Under the pieces are notes generated by a model, which was not told where the DNA came from, ran no database searches, and saw only the letters and a program-made list of their open reading frames with translations. The translations under genes were made by a program, and so were the position numbers. A stretch of DNA of 64,000 nucleotides from Pyrinomonas sp040289685 (GTDB lineage Bacteria; Acidobacteriota; Blastocatellia; Pyrinomonadales; Pyrinomonadaceae). The stretch spans positions 40,355 through 104,354 of the forward strand of contig NZ_PSLQ01000003.1 in the NCBI RefSeq assembly GCF_040289685.1. Reading direction: 5' to 3'. Within the stretch, counting starts at the first letter, position 1. Each line of letters opens with the position of its first letter. Positions 35,675-43,741 of the stretch are shown here, one piece after another.

Positions 35675-37479
35675 CGATGGGAAGAAGGAGCGAGCGTGCA
35701 AAGCGGTGCGATGCGGCGGGCGGAAAAGTTTTGGGCGGGCTCTTGGTTCTGGTCCTGCTGCTCAGCGACGCGCCGCTATTTGCCTGGAGACAGAAGGATG
35801 TGTCGAACGAAAGAGCGTGGGTCGAGGCGACGCTGCGCGCCCTCTCTTTGCGCGAGAAGATCGGGCAGATGATCGTCGTCGCCGCGTCGAGCGAATTCAT
35901 GAACTTCGACAGCGAGCGTTTCGCCGAGGTGCGACGCCAGATCGAACAGAATCGCGTTGGCGGCTTCATCGTACGCGGCGGTAGCCCCAACGAGGTCGCC
36001 GCGTTGACCAATGAGATGCAGCGCCTTTCGAAGCTTCCGCTTCTGATCGCCGCCGATTACGAACGTGGGCTGCGCATGCAGATGAAGAACGGCACGCCCT
36101 TTACGAACAACATGGGCGTGGCGGCAACGGGCGACGTGCAAGCGGCGTATCGTCAAGGGCGCATCATCGCCGAAGAGATGCGCGCCATCGGCGTTCATTG
36201 GCTCTACGCGCCGGTCGCCGACATCAACAACAACCCCGACAACCCTGTGATCAACGTTCGCAGTTTCGGCGCCGATCCGCAACAGGTCGCGCGTTTCGTC
36301 GCCGCTTTCGTGCGCGGCGTGCGCGATGGTGGCGCGTTGGCCACGGCCAAACACTTCCCCGGTCACGGCGACACGGCAACCGACTCGCACATCGGGCTGG
36401 CGACGATCGAGGTCGATCGCGCGCGTCTCGATCGAGTGGAACTTGTGCCGTTTCGCGCCGCCATCGAAGCGGGCGTTGATGCGATCATGACGGCACACGT
36501 CGCTTTGCCGAAGGTCACGGGCGACCGACATCCGGCAACGCTCTCGCCGCAGATCACGACCGATCTTCTGCGCGGAGAGTTGCGCTTCGGCGGCATCATC
36601 GTTACGGACTCGCTGGGGATGGGCGCGATCACGAAGAACTATCCGGGGGCGGAGGCAGCCGTGCGCGCGATCAAAGCCGGAGCCGATGTGGCCCTGCTGC
36701 CACCGGATCCGACCGCCGCGATTGACGCCATTGAATCAGCCGTGCGGCGTGGTGAGATCGAAGAGAAAAGGATCGACGAATCGGTTCGCCGTCTGTTGCG
36801 CGCCAAGTACCGATTGGGATTGGTCCAGAGAAGAACGGTCGATCCGAACGCTGTTAATCGTCTGGTGGAAAGACCGGAGAACTTTCAGGAGGCGCGCCGC
36901 GTCGCCGAGCGTTCCATGACGCTGCTGCGAAACGAGGGCGGGTTGCTCCCGCTGGACCAGTCGCAAGCCGCTAGCGCGCTCTGGATCGTCATCGCTGCAG
37001 ATGATGATCCGGAAGAGGGAAGAGCGCTGATCCCGCAGATCGGGCGGCGCGCAAAAGGCGCGCGCATACTCAAGGTCGATCCGCGCACGACCGAGGCCGA
37101 ATACCGAGCGATGATCGCAGAAGCGTCGCGAGCCGAGACCATCATCGTCGCTTCGTTCGTCAAGCGCGCCGCGCTCAAGGGAACAGTCGCATTGCCTGAC
37201 CAGCAAGCCGAGTTCATCCGCCGCCTTCTCGCGCTCGGCAAGCGGACGGCGGTAATCGCCTTCGGCAGTCCGTACCTAATCCGTCAGTTCCCGGATGCCC
37301 CAGTGTACATGACCGCCTACGCCATCGAAGATGTGGCGCAGGAGGCCGCCGTGCGTGCGCTCTTCGGTGAGATTGAAGTCGCTGGCCGCTTGCCTGTTGG
37401 CATCCCAGGCATGTTCGAGATCGGCGCTGGACTGCGGACGCAACCTCTGGGCACAAGAACGGAAAAAGCTCGGAAGTAA
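35671..37479 (+). CDS. Exported GH3 beta-N-acetylhexosaminidase (NagZ-like)
   Basis: 602 aa. A signal/anchor segment at residues 18-38 (GKVLGGLLVLVLLLSDAPLF) is followed by a GH3 barrel: REKIGQMIVV, LPLLIAADYERG, AKHFPGHGDTATDSH (K227, H228 and the mobile D238/H240 acid-base loop unique to NagZ-type enzymes) and IIVTDSLGMGAI with nucleophile D313. A C-terminal GH3_C-like domain spans about 400-590. It releases terminal GlcNAc (or MurNAc-linked GlcNAc) in the periplasm. The start overlaps the previous stop (ATGA), so translation is coupled; ATG 35677 is an alternative. Peptidoglycan or chitin fragments are both possible substrates. Confidence 0.92.
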   Translation: MTMGRRSERAKRCDAAGGKVLGGLLVLVLLLSDAPLFAWRQKDVSNERAWVEATLRALSLREKIGQMIVVAASSEFMNFDSERFAEVRRQIEQNRVGGFIVRGGSPNEVAALTNEMQRLSKLPLLIAADYERGLRMQMKNGTPFTNNMGVAATGDVQAAYRQGRIIAEEMRAIGVHWLYAPVADINNNPDNPVINVRSFGADPQQVARFVAAFVRGVRDGGALATAKHFPGHGDTATDSHIGLATIEVDRARLDRVELVPFRAAIEAGVDAIMTAHVALPKVTGDRHPATLSPQITTDLLRGELRFGGIIVTDSLGMGAITKNYPGAEAAVRAIKAGADVALLPPDPTAAIDAIESAVRRGEIEEKRIDESVRRLLRAKYRLGLVQRRTVDPNAVNRLVERPENFQEARRVAERSMTLLRNEGGLLPLDQSQAASALWIVIAADDDPEEGRALIPQIGRRAKGARILKVDPRTTEAEYRAMIAEASRAETIIVASFVKRAALKGTVALPDQQAEFIRRLLALGKRTAVIAFGSPYLIRQFPDAPVYMTAYAIEDVAQEAAVRALFGEIEVAGRLPVGIPGMFEIGAGLRTQPLGTRTEKARK

Positions 37480-37511
37480 GCGGGCGGAAAGCCGCTGAAC
37501 GTCGAAGGCGG

Positions 37512-37817
37512 TCAAAGTTGTTGCGGCGATGTGGGTCTGAAGAGGGCTTTGAGATGGCGTTCGATGCGATCGAGATGCTGTTCGGGCGAGTCTGTGGGCT
37601 GGTTCCAGCGTTCGATCTCGGAGCGGGATCCCAGCCAGCGATGTATCGAAGCGCTTGTGAGCATGATCGGGCCCACTATCTCAATGCTGCGTGGCCAGCC
37701 GGCGTTGATAAAGAGGCGATGAACGAACGGCGCGTTTGGCGCGTCGCGTTCATCACCGAAGAGCGCGAGAGGAGATGAATGGCTATCGCTTGCTGAGTCG
37801 AGCGGACGTCGGATCAT
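37512..37817 (-). CDS. Possible hypothetical protein (uncertain)
   Basis: The spacer between the GH3 stop and the HyuA-like start (336 bp) has a minus-strand frame whose C-terminal part looks protein-like: VHRLFINAGWPRSIEIVGP, then SASIHRWLGSRSEIERWN and an amphipathic helix EQHLDRIERHLKALF, with G/C-ending codons. The N-terminal 35 residues are low-complexity and the start is unclear; no ribosome-binding site was found. It could be a remnant of a larger gene. A competing plus-strand frame at 37518-37778 looks less natural. Confidence 0.35.
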   Translation of the reverse strand: MIRRPLDSASDSHSSPLALFGDERDAPNAPFVHRLFINAGWPRSIEIVGPIMLTSASIHRWLGSRSEIERWNQPTDSPEQHLDRIERHLKALFRPTSPQQL

Positions 37818-40017
37818 GTGTGCGGAGCGCAACAGCGAGGTGGCGAACGAATCGCGAGCGACGCGGCGGCGTGTTCGCGTCGGCATCGACGTCGGCGGCA
37901 CATTCACAGACACCGTGGTCGTTGACCACGAGACGCGCGAAGTCATCGGACAGTTGAAGGTTCCGACGACGCACAGCGCTGCGGAAGGCGTCGCGCGCGG
38001 CATCATCGAAGCGATCGAGCGCGTGCTTGTGGATCTTCGCATCGAGCCGGAAGAGGTGATCTTCATCGCGCACTCGACGACGCAAGCGACCAATGCGCTT
38101 TTGGAGGGCGATGTCGCGCCGGTCGGCGTCATCGGAATGGGCAGCGGTCTTGAGGCGTGGAAGGCGCGCCGCGACACGCGCGTTCCGCCCATTGAGCTTG
38201 CGCCCGGAAAGGTCCTTAGGCCAGAACATCGGTTCATTCAAACGGCAAACGGCATCAGCGACGCGCAGGCGAGCGCCATCATCGAGAGCTTGCGCCGCGG
38301 CGGCGCGCGCGTCATCGTCGCTTCGCAAGCGTTCGGCGTGGACCATCCTGAGAACGAAGAGCGCGTGGTCGAAGCGGCTCGTGCGCTGGGCTTGTTTGCC
38401 ACTTCGGGCCACGAGGTCTCTGGGTTGTACGGGCTGCGAACGCGCACGCGCACCGCTGTGTTGAACGGTTCCATTCTGCCGAAGATGGTTGAGACGGCGG
38501 AGATGACCGCACGTTGCGTCGAGCGCGCGCGCATCGGCGCGCCGCTCATGATCATGCGCTCTGATGGCGGCGTGATGAGCGTTGATGAGGTCCATCGTCG
38601 CCCGATCATGACGATGCTCTCTGGTCCAGCCGCTGGAATCGCGGGCGCCCTGATGTACGAACGTGTCTCCGATGGCATCTTCATCGAGGTCGGCGGAACG
38701 AGCGCCGATATCTCGGTGATCCGCGATGGACAACCGCAAGTGCGGGCGGCGCGCGTCGGCGGCCACCGGACATTCCTGAACACGCTTGACGTGCGCACGC
38801 TCGGCATCGCTGGCGGGAGCCTGATTCGCGAGCGACGCGGCGAGATCGTCGAGGTCGGCCCGCGTTCGGCGCACATCGCCGGTCTGCCCTACGCCGCTTT
38901 TGCCGAACCGAAGGAGCTGGTCGGCGCGAAGCTGGTCCACCTGCGCCCGACGCCCGAAGATGCGGAAGATTACGTTGCGGTAGAAACGCGCGACGGCAAA
39001 AAGCTAGCGTTGACGCCGACTTGTGCCGCAAACCTTCTCGGCGTCATCCCCGAAGGCGCGTTCGCGCGCGGGGAGACGGAAGCCGCGCGTTTAGCTTTCG
39101 GTCCGCTCGCGGCGGCTTTGAACACGAGCGAAGAAGAGGTTGCGCGGCGCGTGCTCGAAATCGCTTGTCGCAAGGTCGCGCGTCAGATCGGGGAACTGAT
39201 CGTCGAATACAAGCTCGAACGCGCGACGGTCGAACTGATCGGTGGGGGCGGTGGCGCGGCGGCCCTCGTGCCTTTCACGGCGCACATGATGAATCTGCCT
39301 TTTCGCATCGCACGCAAGGCGGAGGTGATCTCGACCATTGGCGTCGCGCTCGCAATGGTGCGCGACACGGTTGAAAGGAACATCGTCGATCCGACTCCCG
39401 AAGATATCCTACAGGTACGGCGCGAAGCGGCGGAAGCAGCCATCAAAGCAGGTGCGCTTCCCGAGACGGTGGAAGTACAGGTCGAAGTGGACGCGCGCCG
39501 AAATCTAGTGCGCGCCATCGCTTTCGGCACGACCGAATTGAAGAGAGAGGATCGCGCGGCGATGGCGCTCGATTTGGAAGCGTGCCGCTTGTCGGCTGCG
39601 CGTTCGATGCAGGTCGCGCCGAGCGCCGTCGAGTTGCTCACAGAGACACCGTTCTTCCGCCTCTTCGTCGCCGAACGACGCGAACGCGCGCTGTTCGGTC
39701 TGTGGAAGACGAAACGCAAACTGGTGCGTGTGCTGGACCATACGGGCGTGGTCCGTTTGCAAAGGAGCGATGCGGAGATCATCCGCTCGCAGGTCGGCAC
39801 GGTGGCGCGCGATCTCGAAGAGGCGATCGCGCGCTTGACCGATTTCGGCGACGCCGGTCGCGCGCTTCCAGATACGCACCTTCTGGTGCGCGCGCGCATC
39901 ATCGATCTTTCCGGTTTGGCCGATGTCGAACAGGTCGTCGCGCTGGCCCGAACGGAACTCGAAGGCTTCGCCGAAAGCGAAGAATTGATCATCATCGTCG
40001 CGCCGCGCGCACTTTGA
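37816..40017 (+). CDS. Hydantoinase/oxoprolinase A-like protein (HyuA family), no HyuB partner
   Basis: A 733-aa cytoplasmic protein of the ASKHA-type HyuA/N-methylhydantoinase-A/acetone-carboxylase-beta family. The N-terminal phosphate-binding motif GIDVGGTFTDTVVVD is at 23-37; HSTTQATNALLEGD, MRSDGGVMS, MLSGPAAGIAGAL and VEVGGTSADISVI (the second phosphate motif) follow, and VELIGGGGGAAALVPF ends the core. Known relatives use ATP to open cyclic amides or activate carbonyls together with a HyuB subunit, which is absent here. It is followed by a metallopeptidase 5 bp downstream and then a GlcNAc-type kinase, so a role in amide/amino-sugar metabolism is suggested, but the substrate is unknown. 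Confidence 0.88.
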   Translation: MCAERNSEVANESRATRRRVRVGIDVGGTFTDTVVVDHETREVIGQLKVPTTHSAAEGVARGIIEAIERVLVDLRIEPEEVIFIAHSTTQATNALLEGDVAPVGVIGMGSGLEAWKARRDTRVPPIELAPGKVLRPEHRFIQTANGISDAQASAIIESLRRGGARVIVASQAFGVDHPENEERVVEAARALGLFATSGHEVSGLYGLRTRTRTAVLNGSILPKMVETAEMTARCVERARIGAPLMIMRSDGGVMSVDEVHRRPIMTMLSGPAAGIAGALMYERVSDGIFIEVGGTSADISVIRDGQPQVRAARVGGHRTFLNTLDVRTLGIAGGSLIRERRGEIVEVGPRSAHIAGLPYAAFAEPKELVGAKLVHLRPTPEDAEDYVAVETRDGKKLALTPTCAANLLGVIPEGAFARGETEAARLAFGPLAAALNTSEEEVARRVLEIACRKVARQIGELIVEYKLERATVELIGGGGGAAALVPFTAHMMNLPFRIARKAEVISTIGVALAMVRDTVERNIVDPTPEDILQVRREAAEAAIKAGALPETVEVQVEVDARRNLVRAIAFGTTELKREDRAAMALDLEACRLSAARSMQVAPSAVELLTETPFFRLFVAERRERALFGLWKTKRKLVRVLDHTGVVRLQRSDAEIIRSQVGTVARDLEEAIARLTDFGDAGRALPDTHLLVRARIIDLSGLADVEQVVALARTELEGFAESEELIIIVAPRAL

Positions 40018-40022
40018 GCGCG

Positions 40023-40385
40023 ATGACGGAGCTTGCAAAAAAGGCGGTTGAAGAGTTCGGCACGCGCGACGTGTATGAGATCGCGCGGCGGCTCGGCGTG
40101 AGCATCGATTTCGCGCGCTGGCCGCTCGTCACCGTCGGCGAATGCGAAGCGTGTACGATTCGCGTCAATCTGACCGCGCTTGATCGCGCGCCGCACCGCC
40201 GCGGGTGGTTTTCGCGCGATGGATTAGCGCGCATTATCGTCGCGCATGAGCTGGGCCATTTGCTCGCTGCGCGCTGGGGCGTAGAGGATAAGCGCGCCGA
40301 CGAAGGGTTGATCCACGATTTCGTTCGCGAACTGCTGGAACTCCAGTTCGATCCGGCGGAATGCGAGCGTTTCTGGAAACGATGA
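40023..40385 (+). CDS. ImmA/IrrE-type zinc metallopeptidase, 120 aa
   Basis: A small cytoplasmic protein with HELGH at residues 75-79 (IIVAHELGHLLAA) and a downstream acidic helix (FVRELLELQFD) that could supply the third zinc ligand, matching the ImmA/IrrE (DUF955-like) minimal peptidase fold. The N-terminus (DVYEIARRLGVSIDFARWP) is typical of that family. ATG 40023 begins 5 bp after the HyuA-like stop, so it is in an operon with it. ImmA peptidases usually cleave a repressor carrying a helix-turn-helix; no such partner lies here, which makes its location within a sugar operon unusual. Confidence 0.85.
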   Translation: MTELAKKAVEEFGTRDVYEIARRLGVSIDFARWPLVTVGECEACTIRVNLTALDRAPHRRGWFSRDGLARIIVAHELGHLLAARWGVEDKRADEGLIHDFVRELLELQFDPAECERFWKR

Positions 40386-40503
40386 CGATGCGAGATCAAA
40401 GGGGACGAAAGGTCTCGTCGCTTCGGTGAGAGAGTGCGCGAGGCGAAAGAGCGCGGTCGTGGCGAAAGCGACCCTACTTGCGCGGCGAGGGTTTGAAGAG
40501 ACG

Positions 40504-41475
40504 ATGAACGGGCGATTCTTTCTCGGCATAGATGGTGGACAGAGTCACACCGAAGCGGTGGTTGCCGATGCGCGCGGACATATTCGCGGTCGCGGTCGCA
40601 GCGGACCATCGAATCATGCCGAGCAGCCGGGTGGGCGCCAACGGCTCGCGCGCGCCGTTGGCGAGAGCGTCCGCGCGGCGCTCGGAGAAGCGAAGATCGC
40701 TGCCGATCCGGCGGAAGTGGAATTTGAAGCCGCACACTGCGCGATGACCGGCGGCGCGGACTTCAAAGAGGAGGTAATCCGTTCCATTGTGCGTGCGCGC
40801 CGTCTCGTCGTCGGGCACGACGCGCCGGCGGCGCTCGCCGGTGCGACCGGAGCTGAGCCGGGCATCGTCGTCATTGCCGGAACGGGATCGGTCGTTTATG
40901 GTGAAGATGGTCGCGGGCGCGCCGTTCGATCTGGAGGTTGGGGTTATCTGCTCGGCGACGAGGGAAGCGGTTACTGGATCGCTCTCGAAGGGTTGCGGCG
41001 CGCGCTCCATGCAGAAGACGGCTTGGATGAACTGACGAGTCTCGGTGGACGCGCTTTATGCCACTTCAACGCGGGAGATTTCCGCGAACTCGCCGCCGCC
41101 ATCTACGCCGGGCGCATAGATCGCGACCGGCTGGCCTCTTTCGCCGTCGAAGTGGAAACCGCTGCTCGTCAAGGCGATTCAGTGGCGCAACGGATCATGA
41201 GCGATGCGGTTTCGTGGCTGGTTCGTTTGGTGGTCGCCTGTTCGCGTCGGCTGCAATGCGAGACTTGCAAAGTGGCGTGCGTCGGCGGCGTTTTTCGCGG
41301 CGAGATGGTGCGTGATCTTTTCGCCCACGAGCTGCGCGCGCAATTGCCCGCAGCACATCTGATCGCGCCGCGCTTCGACCCCGCAGTGGGCGCGCTGTTG
41401 CTTGCCTACCGCGCCGCCGGGTGTGGCCCGACCGCAGAGATCCTCTCGAACTTGGAAAGGACTGGCAGAAGGTGA
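40504..41475 (+). CDS. BadF/BcrA-type N-acetylglucosamine kinase
   Basis: A 323-aa ASKHA-fold kinase close to eukaryotic NAGK and bacterial GlcNAc/MurNAc kinases. The phosphate-1 motif is FLGIDGGQSHTEAVVAD at residues 5-21; GIVVIAGTGSVVYGED, GGWGYLLGDEGSGYWIA (adenosine/sugar-binding region) and VACVGGVFRGEMVRD follow. It phosphorylates GlcNAc or a related amino sugar at O6 in the cytoplasm. It overlaps the NanE gene by four nucleotides, tying the two steps together. The frame is open upstream to 40426, but ATG 40504 starts immediately before the conserved domain. Confidence 0.9.
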   Translation: MNGRFFLGIDGGQSHTEAVVADARGHIRGRGRSGPSNHAEQPGGRQRLARAVGESVRAALGEAKIAADPAEVEFEAAHCAMTGGADFKEEVIRSIVRARRLVVGHDAPAALAGATGAEPGIVVIAGTGSVVYGEDGRGRAVRSGGWGYLLGDEGSGYWIALEGLRRALHAEDGLDELTSLGGRALCHFNAGDFRELAAAIYAGRIDRDRLASFAVEVETAARQGDSVAQRIMSDAVSWLVRLVVACSRRLQCETCKVACVGGVFRGEMVRDLFAHELRAQLPAAHLIAPRFDPAVGALLLAYRAAGCGPTAEILSNLERTGRR

Positions 41476-42200
41476 GGAACCTCGAAGAGAGACTGGCCGA
41501 CTTGATGGCGCGTTGGCGTGGCGGCTTGATCGTTTCTTGTCAAGCTCCGATTGGATCGCCGCTTGCGCATCCTGAGATCATCGCTGCGCTGGCTCTCACT
41601 GCCGAGAGAAATGGCGCCGTCGGCGTGCGAATAGATGGACCAGAAAACATCCGCGTCGTGCGCGCGCGCGTTTCCATCCCCGTGCTCGGCATAGAGAAGA
41701 TCGCGCACAATGGCTTCGACGTTTACATCACACCGACTTTCGCTGCCGCCTCGCGCGTGATCCGAAGCGGCGCTGATTTGGTCGCGCTCGATGGCACGTC
41801 TCGCCCGCGGCCATCGGGCGAGACGTTGAAGCAGATCATCGCTCGCGTGCATGAAGAACTGAGGGCGCCGGTGCTCGCCGACGTCGCGACTCAAACGGAA
41901 GGCGTCGCGGCGGTGGAAGAGTGCGGCGCGGACTTCATCAGCACGACGCTTTCGGGCTACACTCCGGAAACGCGGGGTCGTCAAGGGCCGGACTTCGAGT
42001 TGGTCGAGAGGTTGAGCACCCGTTTGCCACATACGCCGATCATTTGTGAGGGGCGTTTGCATAGTCCGGAAGACGTGCGCCGAGCTTTCGATTGCGGCGC
42101 CTTCGCCGTATGCGTCGGTACGGCGATCACCGGCGTCGATTGGTTGGTCCGACGTTATGTGGCGGCGACGCCGAGGAGCGCCGCTGACGCCCCGGAATGA
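41472..42200 (+). CDS. nanE: N-acetylmannosamine-6-phosphate 2-epimerase NanE
   Basis: A 242-aa TIM-barrel enzyme that converts ManNAc-6-P to GlcNAc-6-P. Motifs: GGLIVSCQAPIGSPLAHPEI, NGAVGVRIDGPENIRVV, VLGIEKIAHNGFDVYITPTF (with the catalytic Lys in GIEK), GADLVALDGTSRPRP, CGADFISTTLSGYTP and ICEGRLHSPEDVRRAFDCGA, an almost complete match to the NanE family. The start is GTG 41472, overlapping the kinase stop (GTGA); the longer frame from 41421 lies inside the kinase gene. It implies that ManNAc (from sialic acid or bacterial polysaccharides) is one source sugar. Confidence 0.94.
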   Translation: MRNLEERLADLMARWRGGLIVSCQAPIGSPLAHPEIIAALALTAERNGAVGVRIDGPENIRVVRARVSIPVLGIEKIAHNGFDVYITPTFAAASRVIRSGADLVALDGTSRPRPSGETLKQIIARVHEELRAPVLADVATQTEGVAAVEECGADFISTTLSGYTPETRGRQGPDFELVERLSTRLPHTPIICEGRLHSPEDVRRAFDCGAFAVCVGTAITGVDWLVRRYVAATPRSAADAPE

Positions 42201-42317
42201 GCTTTTTCGGAACGTGATCGGCGAACGGCTGGGACGTCACCATTGACATCTGGCCGCTGAAAGATGCTTCCACGGGCTGCCTCGACGGCTGAACGACTTG
42301 CGAAAAGGAGAGATGGG

Positions 42318-43457
42318 ATGAAGGAAGAAGCTGGACCGGCAGCAGCGGGACACCTCGGCAATCGCATGTTGTCGCTCGACGTTTTTCGCGGCATCACCAT
42401 CGCCGGCATGATACTCGTCAACAACCCAGGCACTTGGAGCGCCGTCTATCCGCCGCTCAAACACGCCGAATGGCACGGTTGGACGCCGACCGATCTCATC
42501 TTCCCGTTCTTCCTCTTCATCGTCGGCGTGGCGATCACGCTCGCTTTCGCGCGGCGCATGGAAGCGGGCGGAAGCAAACGCGATCTCTATTGGAAGATCA
42601 TCCGCCGTACGCTCATCATCTTCGCGCTCGGTCTTTTCATCAACGGCTTCCCCTACTTTGACTTCGCCAAGATACGGGTTCCGGGCGTGCTGCAACGCAT
42701 CGCCGTCTGTTACTTCTTCGCTTCGCTCATATTCTTGTGGACTGGTTGGCGCGGGCAAGCGATCATCGCCGCCGCGCTGCTCGTTCTTTACTGGGCTTTG
42801 ATGATGCTCGTGCCTGTGCCCGGATATGGCGCGGGCGATCTCGGCCAGCAGGGCAATCTGGCGGCGTACATCGATCGTGCGCTTCTTGCCGGTCACACTT
42901 ACACGCCCGTCTACGATCCTGAAGGCATACTGAGCACGATTCCGGCGATTGCGACGACGCTTCTCGGCGTGCTCACGGGCCATTGGTTGCGCACCGACCG
43001 GGCATCGTTTGAAAAAGCGGTTGGACTCTTCGCTTTCGGGATGATCGGCGTCGTTTGGGGTTGGATCTGGAACTGGTGGTTTCCGATCAACAAGCCGCTC
43101 TGGACCAGCTCTTACGTGCTCTTCACCGGTGGACTGGCGCTTCAGTTCTTGGCTTTCTGCTATTGGTTGATCGACATCAAGGGATATCGCGCGTGGAGCA
43201 GGCCGTTCGTCATCTTCGGCGTCAATGCGCTCGCTGTCTTCGTCTTCTCGGCCATCTTGGGCCGGTTGATGCTGCTGTGGAAGATCCCGCGCGCCGATGG
43301 CTCGATGGGCAACTTGAAGACTTTCATCTATGAGAACCTGTTCGCTTCGTGGGCGCAGCCCATCAACGCTTCGCTCATCTTCGCGATCTTCTACCTCCTC
43401 TTCTGGCTTGGCGTGATGGCGATCCTTTACCGCAAACGGATCATCATCAAGGTGTGA
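42318..43457 (+). CDS. NagX/HGSNAT-like membrane acetyltransferase (DUF5009/DUF1624 type)
   Basis: A 379-aa membrane protein with about 10 helices, related to human heparan-alpha-glucosaminide N-acetyltransferase and bacterial NagX. The N-terminal signature RMLSLDVFRGITIAGMILVN and KHAEWHGWTPTDLIFPFFLF (H49 and H53, near the position of the catalytic His) are diagnostic, and FPYFDFAKIRVPGVLQRIAVCYF follows. NagX genes are regularly found in GlcNAc catabolic clusters, proposed to move or acetylate amino sugars across the inner membrane. AGGAG is 7 nt before ATG 42318. It is co-directional with kinase and NanE. Confidence 0.9.
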   Translation: MKEEAGPAAAGHLGNRMLSLDVFRGITIAGMILVNNPGTWSAVYPPLKHAEWHGWTPTDLIFPFFLFIVGVAITLAFARRMEAGGSKRDLYWKIIRRTLIIFALGLFINGFPYFDFAKIRVPGVLQRIAVCYFFASLIFLWTGWRGQAIIAAALLVLYWALMMLVPVPGYGAGDLGQQGNLAAYIDRALLAGHTYTPVYDPEGILSTIPAIATTLLGVLTGHWLRTDRASFEKAVGLFAFGMIGVVWGWIWNWWFPINKPLWTSSYVLFTGGLALQFLAFCYWLIDIKGYRAWSRPFVIFGVNALAVFVFSAILGRLMLLWKIPRADGSMGNLKTFIYENLFASWAQPINASLIFAIFYLLFWLGVMAILYRKRIIIKV

Positions 43458-43589
43458 AAGGGCGTCGGGATTCAGAGTTCGGGGCGTTGAAAGAAGATGG
43501 GCTGAAGATTCGCGTTAAAGGTTGCAGCGCTGGCAGGCCGACGTGAATTCTGGACGCTCGATTGAGAACGGTTCGATTCGAACGCATCT

Positions 43590-43706
43590 ATGCTCATGAC
43601 CAGCGCTGCGGCAACAGAATATTTCAGGACCTACTTGCTCACACTGGTGATCAGCGCTGCCGCAGCGGAAAGTTCGGAAACGCGCCTGCTTTTTGCCGTG
43701 TTCTGA
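43590..43706 (+). CDS. Possible 38-aa leader peptide with an internal repeat
   Basis: In the 284-bp spacer upstream of the sodium:solute symporter, ATG 43590 opens a 38-codon frame ending at 43706, 35 nt before the symporter ATG. Two 23-bp imperfect direct repeats (43597-43619 and 43648-43670, 51-bp period) encode the similar segments TSAAATE and ISAAAAE. No good Shine-Dalgarno was seen. It may be a leader peptide or a non-coding repeat pair; the frame could be fortuitous. Confidence 0.25.
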   Translation: MLMTSAAATEYFRTYLLTLVISAAAAESSETRLLFAVF

Positions 43707-43741
43707 GTCTTGGGTTCTGATTCTGGAAAGGGAGGCATAGC

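Noticed and set aside
37783..38940. 385-aa minus-strand ORF
   Set aside because: Antisense of the HyuA-like gene.
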